Of a stretch of 64,000 nucleotides of DNA, positions 7,230-17,700 are shown piece by piece. Origin of the DNA: CAZHTS01 sp964535315 (GTDB lineage: Bacteria > Chloroflexota > Anaerolineae > Anaerolineales > Anaerolineaceae); contig CAZHTS010000017.1 of the NCBI GenBank assembly GCA_964535315.1, positions 5,458-69,457 of the forward strand, given 5' to 3'. The notes beneath the pieces are model-generated. The model saw nothing but the letters and a program-made list of their open reading frames with translations, was not told the DNA's origin and made no database searches. The first letter of the stretch is position 1; each line of letters opens with the position of its first letter. The position numbers were made by a program, and so were the translations under genes.

Positions 7230-8936
7230 ATGGCACGAGCCGATTTACACGTTCATAGCCTGCATTCCGGTCACACCGGCGACCCCATCCTGAGGGCGCT
7301 GGGGGCGCGCGAATGTTACACCACCCCGGAGATGGTTTACCAACAAGCCATGCGCAAGGGCATGGCGTTTGTCACCATCACCGACCACGACTGCATCGAC
7401 GGCACAATGGAATTACACGCCCGTCACCCCAACCAGACCTTCACCGGCGTAGAATGCACGGTCAGTTTTCCGCACGAAGATTGCAAGCTGCACGTACTGG
7501 TTTACGGGCTGGAGGCCGCCGAGTTCGCCACCCTCAACCGCCTGCGCGGCGATATCTATCAGTTTTGCGACTACCTGAACGAGCGCCAGCTGGCCCACGT
7601 CCTGGCGCACCCGCTGCTGCGCATGGGCAGCGAACTGAGCATGGAACACCTGGAAAAACTGGTGCTGTTGTTCGACGTATTTGAAGGCATCAACGGCAGC
7701 CAGACCGCCGCCCAGAACCTGGCCTGGACGCAATACCTGCACAGCCTGACGCCGCAGCGCATCGAAGCCCTGACTGCCCGGCACCATATTCAGCCGCACA
7801 GCGCCGAACCGTGGCGCAAAACCGTCACCGGTGGCAGCGACGATCATACCGGGTTATTTATCGCCAACACCTACACCGAGGCCGAAGCGCGCACCCCGGC
7901 CGAGTTCGTCCAGGCCATCTGCCGGCAGCGCACTGTCGCCGGCGGCAGTCACGGCACGTATCAGGACATGGCGCTGTCGTTCTTCAAGGTGGCGGTTGAG
8001 TACGGCGCCAGCCGCACGCGCGGCGCCCTGACCCAACGCATGATACGCCGGGTAGCGGCCCATGCCTTCGAGGGCCAGGCGCTTGGCGCGCTGGACCACC
8101 TGCAACTGGACGTGTTAAACTGGCTCGCGCGCCACAGCCAGCCCGACCCTGCCCGCAGCCTGCTGCTGGATCTCACCCGGCGGCTGACCGCCATCCCGCC
8201 GCAGGCCAGCGACCGCTCGCAGGCCGTCTATGATTGCCTGGCGCAGGCCGCCGACGATTATCTGCGCACCTCGTTGAACCGGCTGCAGGATGCCTTCACC
8301 GGCGACCAGGAACGCCAGCCCTGGCAGGAGTTGAGCGCTCAGGCGTTGGGCCTGGCGTTATCGGCGCCCTTCTACGCCGCTCTGGGGGTGATGAACAGCG
8401 ACCGCAGCCTGATCCACCGTTGCCAGCACGAAACCGGGCTCAACGAACCGCAATTACCGCGCCGGGTAGCCTGGTTTAGCGACGAGCCTCCCGCCCACAT
8501 TCTGCCGCCCGACCTGCCCGACCAGCAGTTCGTCCTGGTCACGCCGCACGCCAGCGAGCAGATCCACCACATCAGCCTGCCGCTGGTCGGTGAATTACAC
8601 CTGCCCGACCGCCAGGAGGCGCTGCGCATTCCCTCGCCGCTGCGCGCCTTGCAGATCATCAACGCCCTGCAGCCCGAGGCAATCTACATCGAAACCCCCG
8701 GCCCAACCGGGGCGCTGGGGCTGCTGCTGGCGCGCCTGATCCATCTGCCGGTCATGGGCATCCACGTCACCATCGACGGGGCCGTGCCCGCCGACCACGC
8801 CCCCTGGCCTGAGGCCTACCAGCGCTGGTTCGACACGTTGCTCGATCAGGTGCTGACCGTCAACCTCTACCGCCAGAGCATCCCGTTGTTCGGCGAACAG
8901 GCGCACAACCTGTCACTGCCGCTGGTGTTGGACTGA
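7230..8936 (+). CDS. PHP-domain metal-dependent phosphoesterase with a glycosyltransferase-like C-terminus
   Basis: A 568-residue protein. Residues 1-240 form a PHP domain with the metal-binding motifs DLHVHS (H7, H9), ITDHD (about 50-54), GVE (73-75) and GGSDDHTG (near 200). PHP enzymes are trinuclear-metal phosphoesterases. The middle is helical with no recognised motif. The last 130 residues contain AIYIETPGPTGALGLLLARL followed by PVMGIHVTID, which closely resembles the acceptor-side Rossmann domain of GT4 glycosyltransferases, but the donor-binding half is absent. It could therefore be a truncated derivative of the PHP-GT4 fusions known in some bacteria. The ATG has AAGGA 9 nt upstream. 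It ends 670 bp before the beta-helix array. Confidence 0.82.
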   Translation: MARADLHVHSLHSGHTGDPILRALGARECYTTPEMVYQQAMRKGMAFVTITDHDCIDGTMELHARHPNQTFTGVECTVSFPHEDCKLHVLVYGLEAAEFATLNRLRGDIYQFCDYLNERQLAHVLAHPLLRMGSELSMEHLEKLVLLFDVFEGINGSQTAAQNLAWTQYLHSLTPQRIEALTARHHIQPHSAEPWRKTVTGGSDDHTGLFIANTYTEAEARTPAEFVQAICRQRTVAGGSHGTYQDMALSFFKVAVEYGASRTRGALTQRMIRRVAAHAFEGQALGALDHLQLDVLNWLARHSQPDPARSLLLDLTRRLTAIPPQASDRSQAVYDCLAQAADDYLRTSLNRLQDAFTGDQERQPWQELSAQALGLALSAPFYAALGVMNSDRSLIHRCQHETGLNEPQLPRRVAWFSDEPPAHILPPDLPDQQFVLVTPHASEQIHHISLPLVGELHLPDRQEALRIPSPLRALQIINALQPEAIYIETPGPTGALGLLLARLIHLPVMGIHVTIDGAVPADHAPWPEAYQRWFDTLLDQVLTVNLYRQSIPLFGEQAHNLSLPLVLD

Positions 8937-9428
8937 CAGGCGCCTCTCCGGTTAAGATCGATGCCACAGGCTGCAAAGGAAATATCCTTTGCGCCTTTGC
9001 GTTAAGCCTTTTGCCCGGCTGAAGAAAAGACCCTGCCCCGCCCTCCACGGCCCGCCGGGCAACTCGCCGGCAACACACGACCCCGGCTGTATGCCCTATG
9101 ACGGGTAGGCCTCATCCAGGCGGGTCTGAGACCCGACCCTACCAGGGGCGGCGCAACGCAAAGCCGGCGCTGTACCGCTCCGGCAAATTGTTTAAACAGG
9201 ATGGGCAGGATGCACAGGATTAAAAAAGCTTCCTTTGCGTCTATGCGTTAAGCTTTGCGGCCTATCGTTCGGGCCGCGTGTGATCATCATGATCATTGGC
9301 GGTCATGGAGGGCGGGGGCAAGCCCCGCGCCCTACGGCAGACGCCCACATTCCCCCGCACACCCCATCCCACGCAGGATGGGCAGGATCGACAGGATAAA
9401 GAACGGGTTAGAACACTTGGGCGCGGCG
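8937..9428. other. Repeat-rich intergenic region before the beta-helix array
   Basis: No gene is supported. It holds three partial copies of the interspersed GATGGGCAGGAT/CTTTGCGTTAAG repeat, a perfect 7-1-7 inverted repeat TGATCATCATGATCA (9281-9295), and a GGGGCAAGCCCC-containing stretch typical of degraded dispersed repeats. Confidence 0.6.
9190..9254 (+). repeat. Interspersed repeat, near full-length copy
   Basis: Contains AAACAGGATGGGCAGGATG, then CACAGGATTAAAAAAGCTT and CTTTGCGTCTATGCGTTAAG. Closely matches copies at 14454-14520, 18534-18625 and, inverted, 46831-46900. Shorter pieces lie at 8986-9015, 9371-9400 and 33531-33556. Confidence 0.8.
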
Positions 9429-9608
9429 TGCTATACTGGAACTGGCGTGGTGTTATGCTTAGAAATATATGACTTAAAGGGTAGGAATTTCAGACCGCGC
9501 CGGTTCGATCCAATCATTTGAAAACCACAACAAAATCAGTGGGGTACAGGTCAACCATTGTCCAGGTTTTGCCGTGCAACTCCGTGTTCGATCCTTCAGG
9601 AGGAAGCG
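9429..9608 (+). promoter_or_regulatory. Extended -10 promoter and conserved leader of beta-helix gene 1
   Basis: Extended -10 TG-C-TATACT (TATACT at 9432-9437), then an AT-rich stretch and the conserved box TTAAAGGGTAGGAATTTC (9474-9491). AGGAGG precedes the ATG at 9609. The leader is about 165 nt. Confidence 0.7.
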
Positions 9609-12600
9609 ATGAACGGTAAGACATGTATCCATTTCTTGCTGCCCGCGCTGATGATTTTCAGCATGCTGCTGGCAGCCGTATGCACCACGCCGGTTCAAGC
9701 CCAGGGAGAAGAACCACCCGCCGGCGATGCCCCAGCAACAGAGCCGCCGGCAACTACCGGGCCCGGCGAAAGCGAGCCTGCCGGCGAAACAGCGGCAACA
9801 GAGCCTGGCGCAGATCAACCACCGGCGGACGCTCCACCGCTGGATAATGCTGCGACTGCTCCTCCCTCCGTCGATCCGCCGGCGGCGGTGGACGCGCCAG
9901 ACGAAGCGCAAACCAGCTTGCCCACAGAAGACAGCCCCGCCCTCGCCCAGGCCATAGAAGCATTGGACGAGACCGGGCTGGTGCTGGTCGACGATCAGGG
10001 CCAGGCGCTGCCGCTGGCCAGCCAGGAAGCCGCACAGATTCTGAGCGCAGCCGATCCGTATTTCTATCACACCTCGTGCACCGGCGGCAAGTGCGCCTAC
10101 GGCAGTTTTGCCGAAACATTGACCCATTTTGCCAGTAAAAACGCCAGCGGCTACATCTACGTTGAGGGTGGCGCCAGCTATGGCGAGACGGTAAATATCG
10201 ATGCCGCACTCGTCACCGGCTATGCCGGCCTGCAGGGACTGGCCTGGCGTAACGCCGACGGCGCCGCTCTGCCCGTTGAGGAGACCCGACCGGTCATCAA
10301 CGGCAATGTTACCATTCAAAACTTCGCTCACGCCTTCAGCCTGGAGGGGTTACGCATCAACGGCGGGCTTACCCTCAACCACATCACCGGCAACGTCGGT
10401 CTGAACGACGTGACCGTCAATGGCGGCAGCGGGATCGATCTGACCAACAACACCGGTATCGCCAACCTGACCGATGTCACCTCAACCAACGCCACCGATA
10501 ACGGCATCAGCATCGTCAATCAGAACGGCGCCATCAACCTGACCCAGGTAAAACTGACCTATGCAGCCGATAACGGTCTCAGCATCGTCAGCCACACCGG
10601 CGCCGTCAATCTGACCATCGTCAGCGCCAGACACAACCATACCTATGGCGCCGACATCGATACCAGCGGAGTGGTCAAAATGACCACCAGCGCCTTCGAC
10701 AACAATGGCGCCGGCGGCATTGCCAATGACGGCGGGCTGCGCATCAGTCGCAGTGCAGCCATCAGCATGAACGGCGTTTCTGCCAGCGAAAACCAGGGAA
10801 GCGGAGCGTACTTCGTCAAAATCAGCAACGGCCTGACCGTGCGCAATAGTATCTTCAACAACAACGCCGACGCTATTCTGGGGCAGAGTTACGGTATAGC
10901 GACCTTCAATACCGACAGCAAGGGCAACCTGACTTTTGAGAACGTGCTGGCCAACCACAACCAGGCCAGCAACTGGCTGTTGGCGACCAACGGCAACATT
11001 ACGCTCAAGACCGTCGAAGGCAACGACAGCCAGAGCGGCAACGGGCTCTACCTGCAAACCCTGGGGAATGGCACGCTCAGTCTGAGCGACAGCAGTTTCA
11101 ACAACAATCTCAACGGATACGGCCTGTTCGCCATGAGCGCCGGCGCTGTGACCCTGGACGCCACACTGGCCGTCAATAACGGCCTGGGCGGCGCCTACCT
11201 GAACGCACTGGCCACCCCTGGCAAAACCGTTAACGTGTCGAACAGCCAGTTTGGCAACAACCAGGGCGGCCACGGGTTGGAAATTGCCGGGCGAGGGGCC
11301 ATCACCCTCGACAATGTGGACGCCTGGGATAACGCCGCCTATGGGTTCTTCCTGGATAACACACAAGGTACCGCCGGGGTCAGCCTGCTCAATACGTTGG
11401 GCGACAACAACATCGACAGCAACCGCATGGGCGGCGTCTATATACGCAGCAAGGGCGCCCTGATCCTCAACGGTGTGGATTCGTCCAACAACCAGGACTA
11501 CGGCGCCAACCTGGATAACTGCCTGTGGAATGGCACGGCGTGCGCCGGCACCGGGGCGGTGACCATCACACAGAGCGCCTTTAACCGCACCTGGCACGAC
11601 AACGGCAACCCCGCAGAGCCCGGTTACCCGCAGAACCCGGCGTCGTTGGATATGGCCGGGCTGCTGGTGAAGTCAAAGGGATTGATTACACTCAACAACG
11701 TCAGCGTATCCGAGAGTTACAACAACAGCGACCCATCCAGCGGCATCACCGGTGTCGGCGGGGCGCAATTGTACAACAATTTCAACGGCGCCACCGCCGG
11801 GGTGAGCATCCTCAGCGCGCTGGGCAACAACCGCTTCGACTGGAACCAGGGCGGCAGCGGTCTATTCATCCACTCCAACGGCGCCGTCAGTCTGAGTAAC
11901 CTGAGCGCCAGCCACAACCAGGCTTACGGCATGCTGATTCAAAATGACGCCGGCACTGGCGGCGTGAGCCTGCTATCCACCGCTAACGGGTGGAATGTGC
12001 TTGAGGAAAACGGGATAAGCGGTTTGCTGATCCAGAGCAGCGGCGCCGTCAGCCTCAGCCGGGTGAGTGCATCTCGCAATGGCGGAGATGGGGTCAGGAT
12101 CGAGAACTACACTGGAAACGCCGGCGTTACCCTCCAGGGTGGAAATCTCGACGAAAACACAAGTGATGGCCTCTATGTGAATAGCAGGGGCGCCGCCAAC
12201 CTGACCGACATCCAGGCGAATAGCAATACCGGCACCGGCGCAGCCCTGCTCGGCGTCAGCAGTGTGACTCTGTCCACCACAGCTGACCATGAAAACAATT
12301 TCAACTCCAATCAAGAACATGGACTGTCCATCAACAGCAAAGGAAACGTAACCATCAACAACCTCAACGCCGCCGAAAACCACGTGATTGGGGTCACAAT
12401 CAACACCTGCAACAATATGGGCGCGGGCTGCACCACCAAAGGCAACGTAACCTTCACCAATACGCCTGGCCGGTGGAGCTGGGCAGGAGGAAACGATGCA
12501 GCCGGAATCGATATCAACGCCGGCGGTAACATCAGTATGGAGCGCATGAACGCCAGCGGCAACGTTACCCACAACGCCTACCTGGTTACCCACGGAACGG

Positions 12601-14198
12601 GCGGGGTTTCTATCCAGCAGGGCCAGTTCAACGCTGGCGGTTTCTATGGCCTGTTTATCAACGCAGCCGGGGCGATCACCCTCAACGGCATCTCGGCCGA
12701 CGAAAACTTCGCCACCGGCGGCGACCTGCAAGCGCAGGGCAACATCGCCGTGAGCAGCAGCAACTTCAACCGCAACAACGGCGATGGGCTGTACGCCCAT
12801 GTCGGCGGTACACTGGCCCTGAACCAGGTCACCGTTGAGGAGAACCAGCGCGGCGCCATGCTGGAGGCGCACGGCAACATCCAGATCGGCGCAAGCTCGT
12901 TCAACAGCAACAAGCGCGAGTTTGGCCTGTTCGTATTGAACGGCGGCACAATCACGCTCAGCGACGTCGAGTCCAACGCCAACGGCACGCTGGTGGGAAA
13001 CGATCCAGCCAACCCCGCCAGCGCCTGGGCCTATGGCACCCGCATCTACCAGAGCAGCAGCGCGGCCCCAAAAAACATCACCATCAACCGCAGCCAGTTC
13101 AACAACAATTATGGCTACGGGTTAGACGTTTACGTCCCCGGCAACATTCTCGTAGATGGCATCGCGGCCAACAACAATTTCAGCTATCACACGGAAGGCA
13201 CTTCCACTACCTATCACTACGGTGCCTGGCTGCAAACCGGCGCGAGTATCACTTTAAGCGACAAACTCGGCCGCAATCAGTTCAACGACAACGCCCACTA
13301 TGGGATCAATGCCATCTCGGGCGGGAAACTGACCCTCGCCGGCGCCAGCGCCAACAACAACCAGAAGTACGGTTTCTATTTGTTCAGCGACGGCGACGCG
13401 GCGCTCAGCCGTCTGTACGGTTACAGCAACGATGGCGGTGGACTGCTGTTCACCGGCAGCGGCGCCGTCAAGCTGGATAAAGCAGAGTTTGTCGAAAACT
13501 ATTCGTTTGGCGCCTTTCTCCGCAATACCGGCGCCACCGCCCCACGCAGCGTCGCCGTCAGCAACGGTTTGTTTAACGGCACGCCGGACGGTTCCGGGCT
13601 GGTCGTCTTCAGCAACGGAGCCATCACGCTCAACACGGTTTCCGCCTGCAATAACCGCTTCGACAGCGGCGTCCTGCTCGACAACACCACCGGCACGGCC
13701 GGGGTAACCCTCACCACCGCCAAAGGCTACAACGACTTCAGCGGCAACAGGTACAACGGTCTGGTCATCGCCACCCACGGTGCGGTCAACCTGAGCAATC
13801 TGCGCGCCAGCCGCAACAATGAGGCCGGCGTGGTGGCCTACGGGGCCACGACCATCACGATCAACAATCTGATGGCCATCCAGAACGGGACGCACGGCGT
13901 CGATCTAGCATCCGGCGGGCTCATGACCATTAACAAACTGTACAGCTTTGAGAATGGCCGCGACGGCGTGCCCGCCAACGATAGCGGCTATGGGCTAAAG
14001 GTCACCAGCAGCGGCAACGTCATCCTGCGTAACAGCGCCTTGAGCGGCAACGGCGAATCGGGGGTGTGGGCCAGCCTGGGCAGTGGCTATCTGGATTTCT
14101 ACGCCACCTCCTGGTTGGGCAACAACCGCGACGGCGGTCTGCTCGACGTCTTCGTATACAGCGGCACCTGGCGCGTCTTCACCCTGCCGGCGCCCTGA
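9609..14198 (+). CDS. Giant secreted right-handed beta-helix protein, array member 1
   Basis: 1529 residues. A Sec signal peptide (hydrophobic core 9-25, cleavage expected after VQA at 31) leads into an acidic Pro/Glu/Thr/Ala linker of about 85 residues. A head domain follows: ETGLVLVDDQGQALPLASQE, then DPYFYHTSC-TGGKC and GYIYVEGG. After about residue 230 the protein is a long series of roughly 20-residue rungs of the type G-x-I/V-T-L-x-N-V-x-A-x-x-N, with regular Asn positions as in parallel beta-helices. The tail is DFYATSWLGNNRDGG, then SGTWRVF. There is no LPXTG, membrane anchor, S-layer domain or catalytic motif. The role is unknown: adhesin, matrix or glycan-binding are possible. The ATG at 9609 has AGGAGG; the 17-residue upstream extension lacks support. 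Confidence 0.88.
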   Translation: MNGKTCIHFLLPALMIFSMLLAAVCTTPVQAQGEEPPAGDAPATEPPATTGPGESEPAGETAATEPGADQPPADAPPLDNAATAPPSVDPPAAVDAPDEAQTSLPTEDSPALAQAIEALDETGLVLVDDQGQALPLASQEAAQILSAADPYFYHTSCTGGKCAYGSFAETLTHFASKNASGYIYVEGGASYGETVNIDAALVTGYAGLQGLAWRNADGAALPVEETRPVINGNVTIQNFAHAFSLEGLRINGGLTLNHITGNVGLNDVTVNGGSGIDLTNNTGIANLTDVTSTNATDNGISIVNQNGAINLTQVKLTYAADNGLSIVSHTGAVNLTIVSARHNHTYGADIDTSGVVKMTTSAFDNNGAGGIANDGGLRISRSAAISMNGVSASENQGSGAYFVKISNGLTVRNSIFNNNADAILGQSYGIATFNTDSKGNLTFENVLANHNQASNWLLATNGNITLKTVEGNDSQSGNGLYLQTLGNGTLSLSDSSFNNNLNGYGLFAMSAGAVTLDATLAVNNGLGGAYLNALATPGKTVNVSNSQFGNNQGGHGLEIAGRGAITLDNVDAWDNAAYGFFLDNTQGTAGVSLLNTLGDNNIDSNRMGGVYIRSKGALILNGVDSSNNQDYGANLDNCLWNGTACAGTGAVTITQSAFNRTWHDNGNPAEPGYPQNPASLDMAGLLVKSKGLITLNNVSVSESYNNSDPSSGITGVGGAQLYNNFNGATAGVSILSALGNNRFDWNQGGSGLFIHSNGAVSLSNLSASHNQAYGMLIQNDAGTGGVSLLSTANGWNVLEENGISGLLIQSSGAVSLSRVSASRNGGDGVRIENYTGNAGVTLQGGNLDENTSDGLYVNSRGAANLTDIQANSNTGTGAALLGVSSVTLSTTADHENNFNSNQEHGLSINSKGNVTINNLNAAENHVIGVTINTCNNMGAGCTTKGNVTFTNTPGRWSWAGGNDAAGIDINAGGNISMERMNASGNVTHNAYLVTHGTGGVSIQQGQFNAGGFYGLFINAAGAITLNGISADENFATGGDLQAQGNIAVSSSNFNRNNGDGLYAHVGGTLALNQVTVEENQRGAMLEAHGNIQIGASSFNSNKREFGLFVLNGGTITLSDVESNANGTLVGNDPANPASAWAYGTRIYQSSSAAPKNITINRSQFNNNYGYGLDVYVPGNILVDGIAANNNFSYHTEGTSTTYHYGAWLQTGASITLSDKLGRNQFNDNAHYGINAISGGKLTLAGASANNNQKYGFYLFSDGDAALSRLYGYSNDGGGLLFTGSGAVKLDKAEFVENYSFGAFLRNTGATAPRSVAVSNGLFNGTPDGSGLVVFSNGAITLNTVSACNNRFDSGVLLDNTTGTAGVTLTTAKGYNDFSGNRYNGLVIATHGAVNLSNLRASRNNEAGVVAYGATTITINNLMAIQNGTHGVDLASGGLMTINKLYSFENGRDGVPANDSGYGLKVTSSGNVILRNSALSGNGESGVWASLGSGYLDFYATSWLGNNRDGGLLDVFVYSGTWRVFTLPAP

Positions 14199-14487
14199 AC
14201 CCGCCGTGCGCCGGGAACAGGCCCGGGACTGTCTTGTAAGAAGGTCGATACAGGACTTTCAGGCATGAAAGACGGGGCTGTCCGATTTTTGGGACAGCCC
14301 CGTCCCTGGTTGTCATCCCTGTGGCCGTCATGATCGCCAGGCCCCGATAGAGCCCTCGTTTTGGACAGCCTCGCCTGAGCCGAGAGGGGCCACCCCTTCG
14401 GCGGGCGCGCCGCTCTTTTCATCGCGGCAGGCCGCCAACCGCCCGGTAGTTTGCTTAAACAGGATGGGCAGGATGTACAGGATGTTT
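14193..14487 (+). repeat. 295-bp exact direct repeat, copy A
   Basis: Identical base for base to 18273-18567 (offset 4080), running from the last codon and stop of beta-helix gene 1 through a hairpin to the start of an interspersed repeat. The remaining sequence to gene 2 (14488-14566) holds the rest of that interspersed repeat and no gene. Confidence 0.95.
14271..14304 (+). terminator. Strong hairpin after beta-helix gene 1
   Basis: A perfect 13-bp stem (14271-14283 with 14292-14304) and an 8-nt T-rich loop, 72 nt after the stop. No T-tract follows. Confidence 0.65.
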
Positions 14488-14520
14488 TAAAGCGCCTTTG
14501 CGTTAAGCCTCTTGCCTGGC
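14454..14520 (+). repeat. Interspersed repeat copy
   Basis: TTAAACAGGATGGGCAGGAT, then GTACAGGAT and GCGCCTTTGCGTTAAGCC. Same family as 9190-9254; its first part is included in the 295-bp direct repeat. Confidence 0.75.
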
Positions 14521-14566
14521 GGGCGCGCACTGGCCTTGTATAACGCACCAGTAATAAGCGGAAATA

Positions 14567-14738
14567 TGCTATACTAATTTTGTCCCGCAAGCGATCGCAA
14601 CAACTTAAAGGTGGAGTTCCGAGTTCGGACGACATCTTCTGTCGATTCAATCATGGTAAAAACCTGGGGAGGTAGGAGCCATCCATCACACAGAGGATTT
14701 GCCGTCTGGCCTCACATTATTGACTCATAGAGGGATGA
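14567..14738 (+). promoter_or_regulatory. Extended -10 promoter and conserved leader of beta-helix gene 2
   Basis: TG-C-TATACT (TATACT at 14570-14575) and the box ACTTAAAGGTGGAGTTCCGA (14603-14622). Further down GGGGAGGTAGGAGCCATCC is nearly shared with gene 3. The leader is about 157 nt. Confidence 0.7.
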
Positions 14739-17700
14739 ATGAACCGTAAAATGCACTTCCGTACCTTGTTACCCCTGCTGGTCATTCTCAGCATGCTGCT
14801 GGCAGCGGTACACACCACGCCGGTCTACGCCCAAAGCGAAGAACCCCCGGCGACAGAGCCTGCGGTAACAGAACCCACCGGGGAGGAACCGGCTGGGGGA
14901 GACCCGCCGGCAACAGAGACCGGCAAGGGTGAACCCACCGGCAGCGAAACCCCGGCAACGGAGCCCGCTGCAGGCGAGCAACCCGCGCCGGAGACCACGG
15001 TAACAGAACCTGCCGGGAGCGAATCACCCGCGGCAGAGAGCGGCGAAGTGGTGGCCGCAGCGGTCGAGGCGCTGGCCGAAAACGAGCTGGTGCTGGTGGG
15101 TGCACAGGGCGAGGCCCTGCCGCTTGCCAGCCAGGACGCCGCCCAGGTGCTGGTCACCACAGACCCGTACTTCTATCACGCCTCGTGCGCCGGCGGTAAG
15201 TGCACCTACGGCACCTTTGCCGCTGCGCTAACGGATTTTGCCGCCAAAAGCGCCAGCGGATTCATCTACGTTGAGGGTAACGCAACCTATACCGAAGCGG
15301 TCACCATCAACGGTGCCACCGCAGGCTATGGCGGCCTGACCGGGTTAAAGTGGCGCCAGGCCGACGGCACAGCCGTGGCGGGCGAAGTTGCTCCGATTAT
15401 CAACAACAATATCACCATCTCCAACTTCAGCCATGCCTTCGACCTGTACGGTCTGACCGTCAACGGCGGCGTCACGCTCAACAACATTGCCGGCACCATC
15501 AACCTGACCGAAGTACAGGTTGACGGCGGCAGTGGCATCGACATTACCGGCGGTAGCGGCGCCATCAATATGAACAAGGTCATCAGCACCGATTCAATTG
15601 ACCACGGGATCGCCATCACCAATCGCAGCGGCAACGTCAGTATGTATCGCACGGTAGCCGAAGGCAACAAGAGCTACGGCGCCTACGTCGACGCCACCGG
15701 CACGGTCAAGATCGGCAACAGCACCTTCGATTACAACGGCGTGGATAATGCCGCCAACGACGGCGGGTTGTTCGTCACCAACAGCGCCGCCATCAGCCTG
15801 GTGGGTGTCTCGGCCAGCGAAAACCGGGGCAACGGCGCCTATTTCGACGAGGTCAACGCCGGCCTGACCGTGCGCAACAGTATCTTTGATAACAACGCCG
15901 ACGCCACCATCACCCAGGGCTTTGGCCTGTGGGCCGGCAACGCCAGCAACAAAGGCAATCTGACTTTTGATGGTGTGTTTGCCAACAAGAACGACCAGAG
16001 CAACTGGACACTGCAAACCAACGGCAACATCTTGCTCAATAGCATTGAGGGCAAAGAAAGCGTGAGCGGTTACGGCGCCGACCTGCAAACCCTGGGCGTC
16101 GGCACCGTCACCATTGTCGACGCCGACTTCAGTTCCAACACCAATAACTATGGATTGGATATCGTCAGCAACGGCAACGTTATCCTGAACGGCGTCACAG
16201 TCGCCAACAGTGGGCTGTACGGCGCCAATATCGACAACGCTTCCCTGCCCGGCAAAACGGTAACCGTACTCGCCAGCAACTTTAGCTATAACCAGGGAGA
16301 CAGCGGGCTAAATGTTATTGCCTCCGGGATGATCACACTCAACAATGTGACCAGTAGGGGCAACAATGGGGCAGGCATATACCTGGATAACACCGCCGGC
16401 ACGGCGGGGGTCAGCCTGCTTAACACGTTGGGCAGCAATGAGATCCGCGACAACCACAATGGTGGGCTTTCCATCTCTAGCAATGGCGCTCTCGTCCTTA
16501 ACGGTGTGGATGTAATAGAGAACGAGAACTACGGCGCCTGGATGGATAATTGCCAATGGGCCGATGCGAGCGGCGCATGCAAGGGTACGGGAGCGGTGAC
16601 CATCACGCGCAGCAACTTCGACTACACGTGGTACAATGGCTCGTTGGCCCCGGATATAAACTTTGGGTTGAGCGTATATTCCAGGGGCCTCATCACCCTC
16701 AACAACGTCAGCGTCTCCGACGATAGTCAAGGCCACGAAATCGGAGTCGGCGTGTCTGGGGCAAAGTTGCAAAACGCCATCGCCGGTTCCACTGCTGGCG
16801 TGAGTATCCTCAGCACGCTTGGAGAGAATCGCTTTAACGGGACCCAGGGTATTGGGCTGAACATCGAATCCAATGGGCTGGTCAGCTTGAACGACCTGGA
16901 AGCCAGCAATAACAGCGAGTACGGAGCGTTCATCGTAGCCAACAACAATGTGACCATCAAAAATGGCGCCTTCACATCGAACAAGGACAAAGCCGGATTA
17001 TGGGTGAAGGGCAGCGGCACCATCACCCTCAATCAGGTGAAAGCCTCTGGGAATGGCGTGTTGGTTAACAACAACCCTGAGGACGCCGATAGCACCTGGG
17101 CCTACGGCGCTATGCTGGATAATTCCGCCAGCTCCACGGCCAAAACCATCACCGTCAGCCGCGGTTGGTTCAGTAATAATTACGGCGACGGCCTGGTTGT
17201 CAAAAGCAAGGGCAATGTGCTGCTGGACGGCATTCAGGCCACCGGCAACTCCAGTTACCACATGGTAGAAGGCAGCGAAATCAGCCACAATGGCGTCCAG
17301 GTCAACACTGCCGGCACCCTGACAATGAGCAGTACTCTGGGCAGAAACGACCTGAACGGCAATTCGTTCAACGGGCTGAGCGCGACTGCCACCGGCAAGA
17401 TCACACTGACCAATGTATATGCCAGGGACAATGATAAGAGCGGTTTCCTGCTGACGAGCCAGTCTGATATGGCGCTCACCAACCTGCAGGGAGATGGCAA
17501 TGGCGGTGGGCTGACACTCACCACCAATGGCATGGTCAACTTGAAACAGTCGGGCTTCAGAAGCAACGCACAATACAACGCACTCATCGACAACACCGGT
17601 GCGACCGCCACTGCCCCCAAGGCCGTCACCATTAACAACAGTATCTTCAACACCTGTGCCTTCGGCTACGGTCTGCAGGTGCTCAGCGATGGCCTGATCA

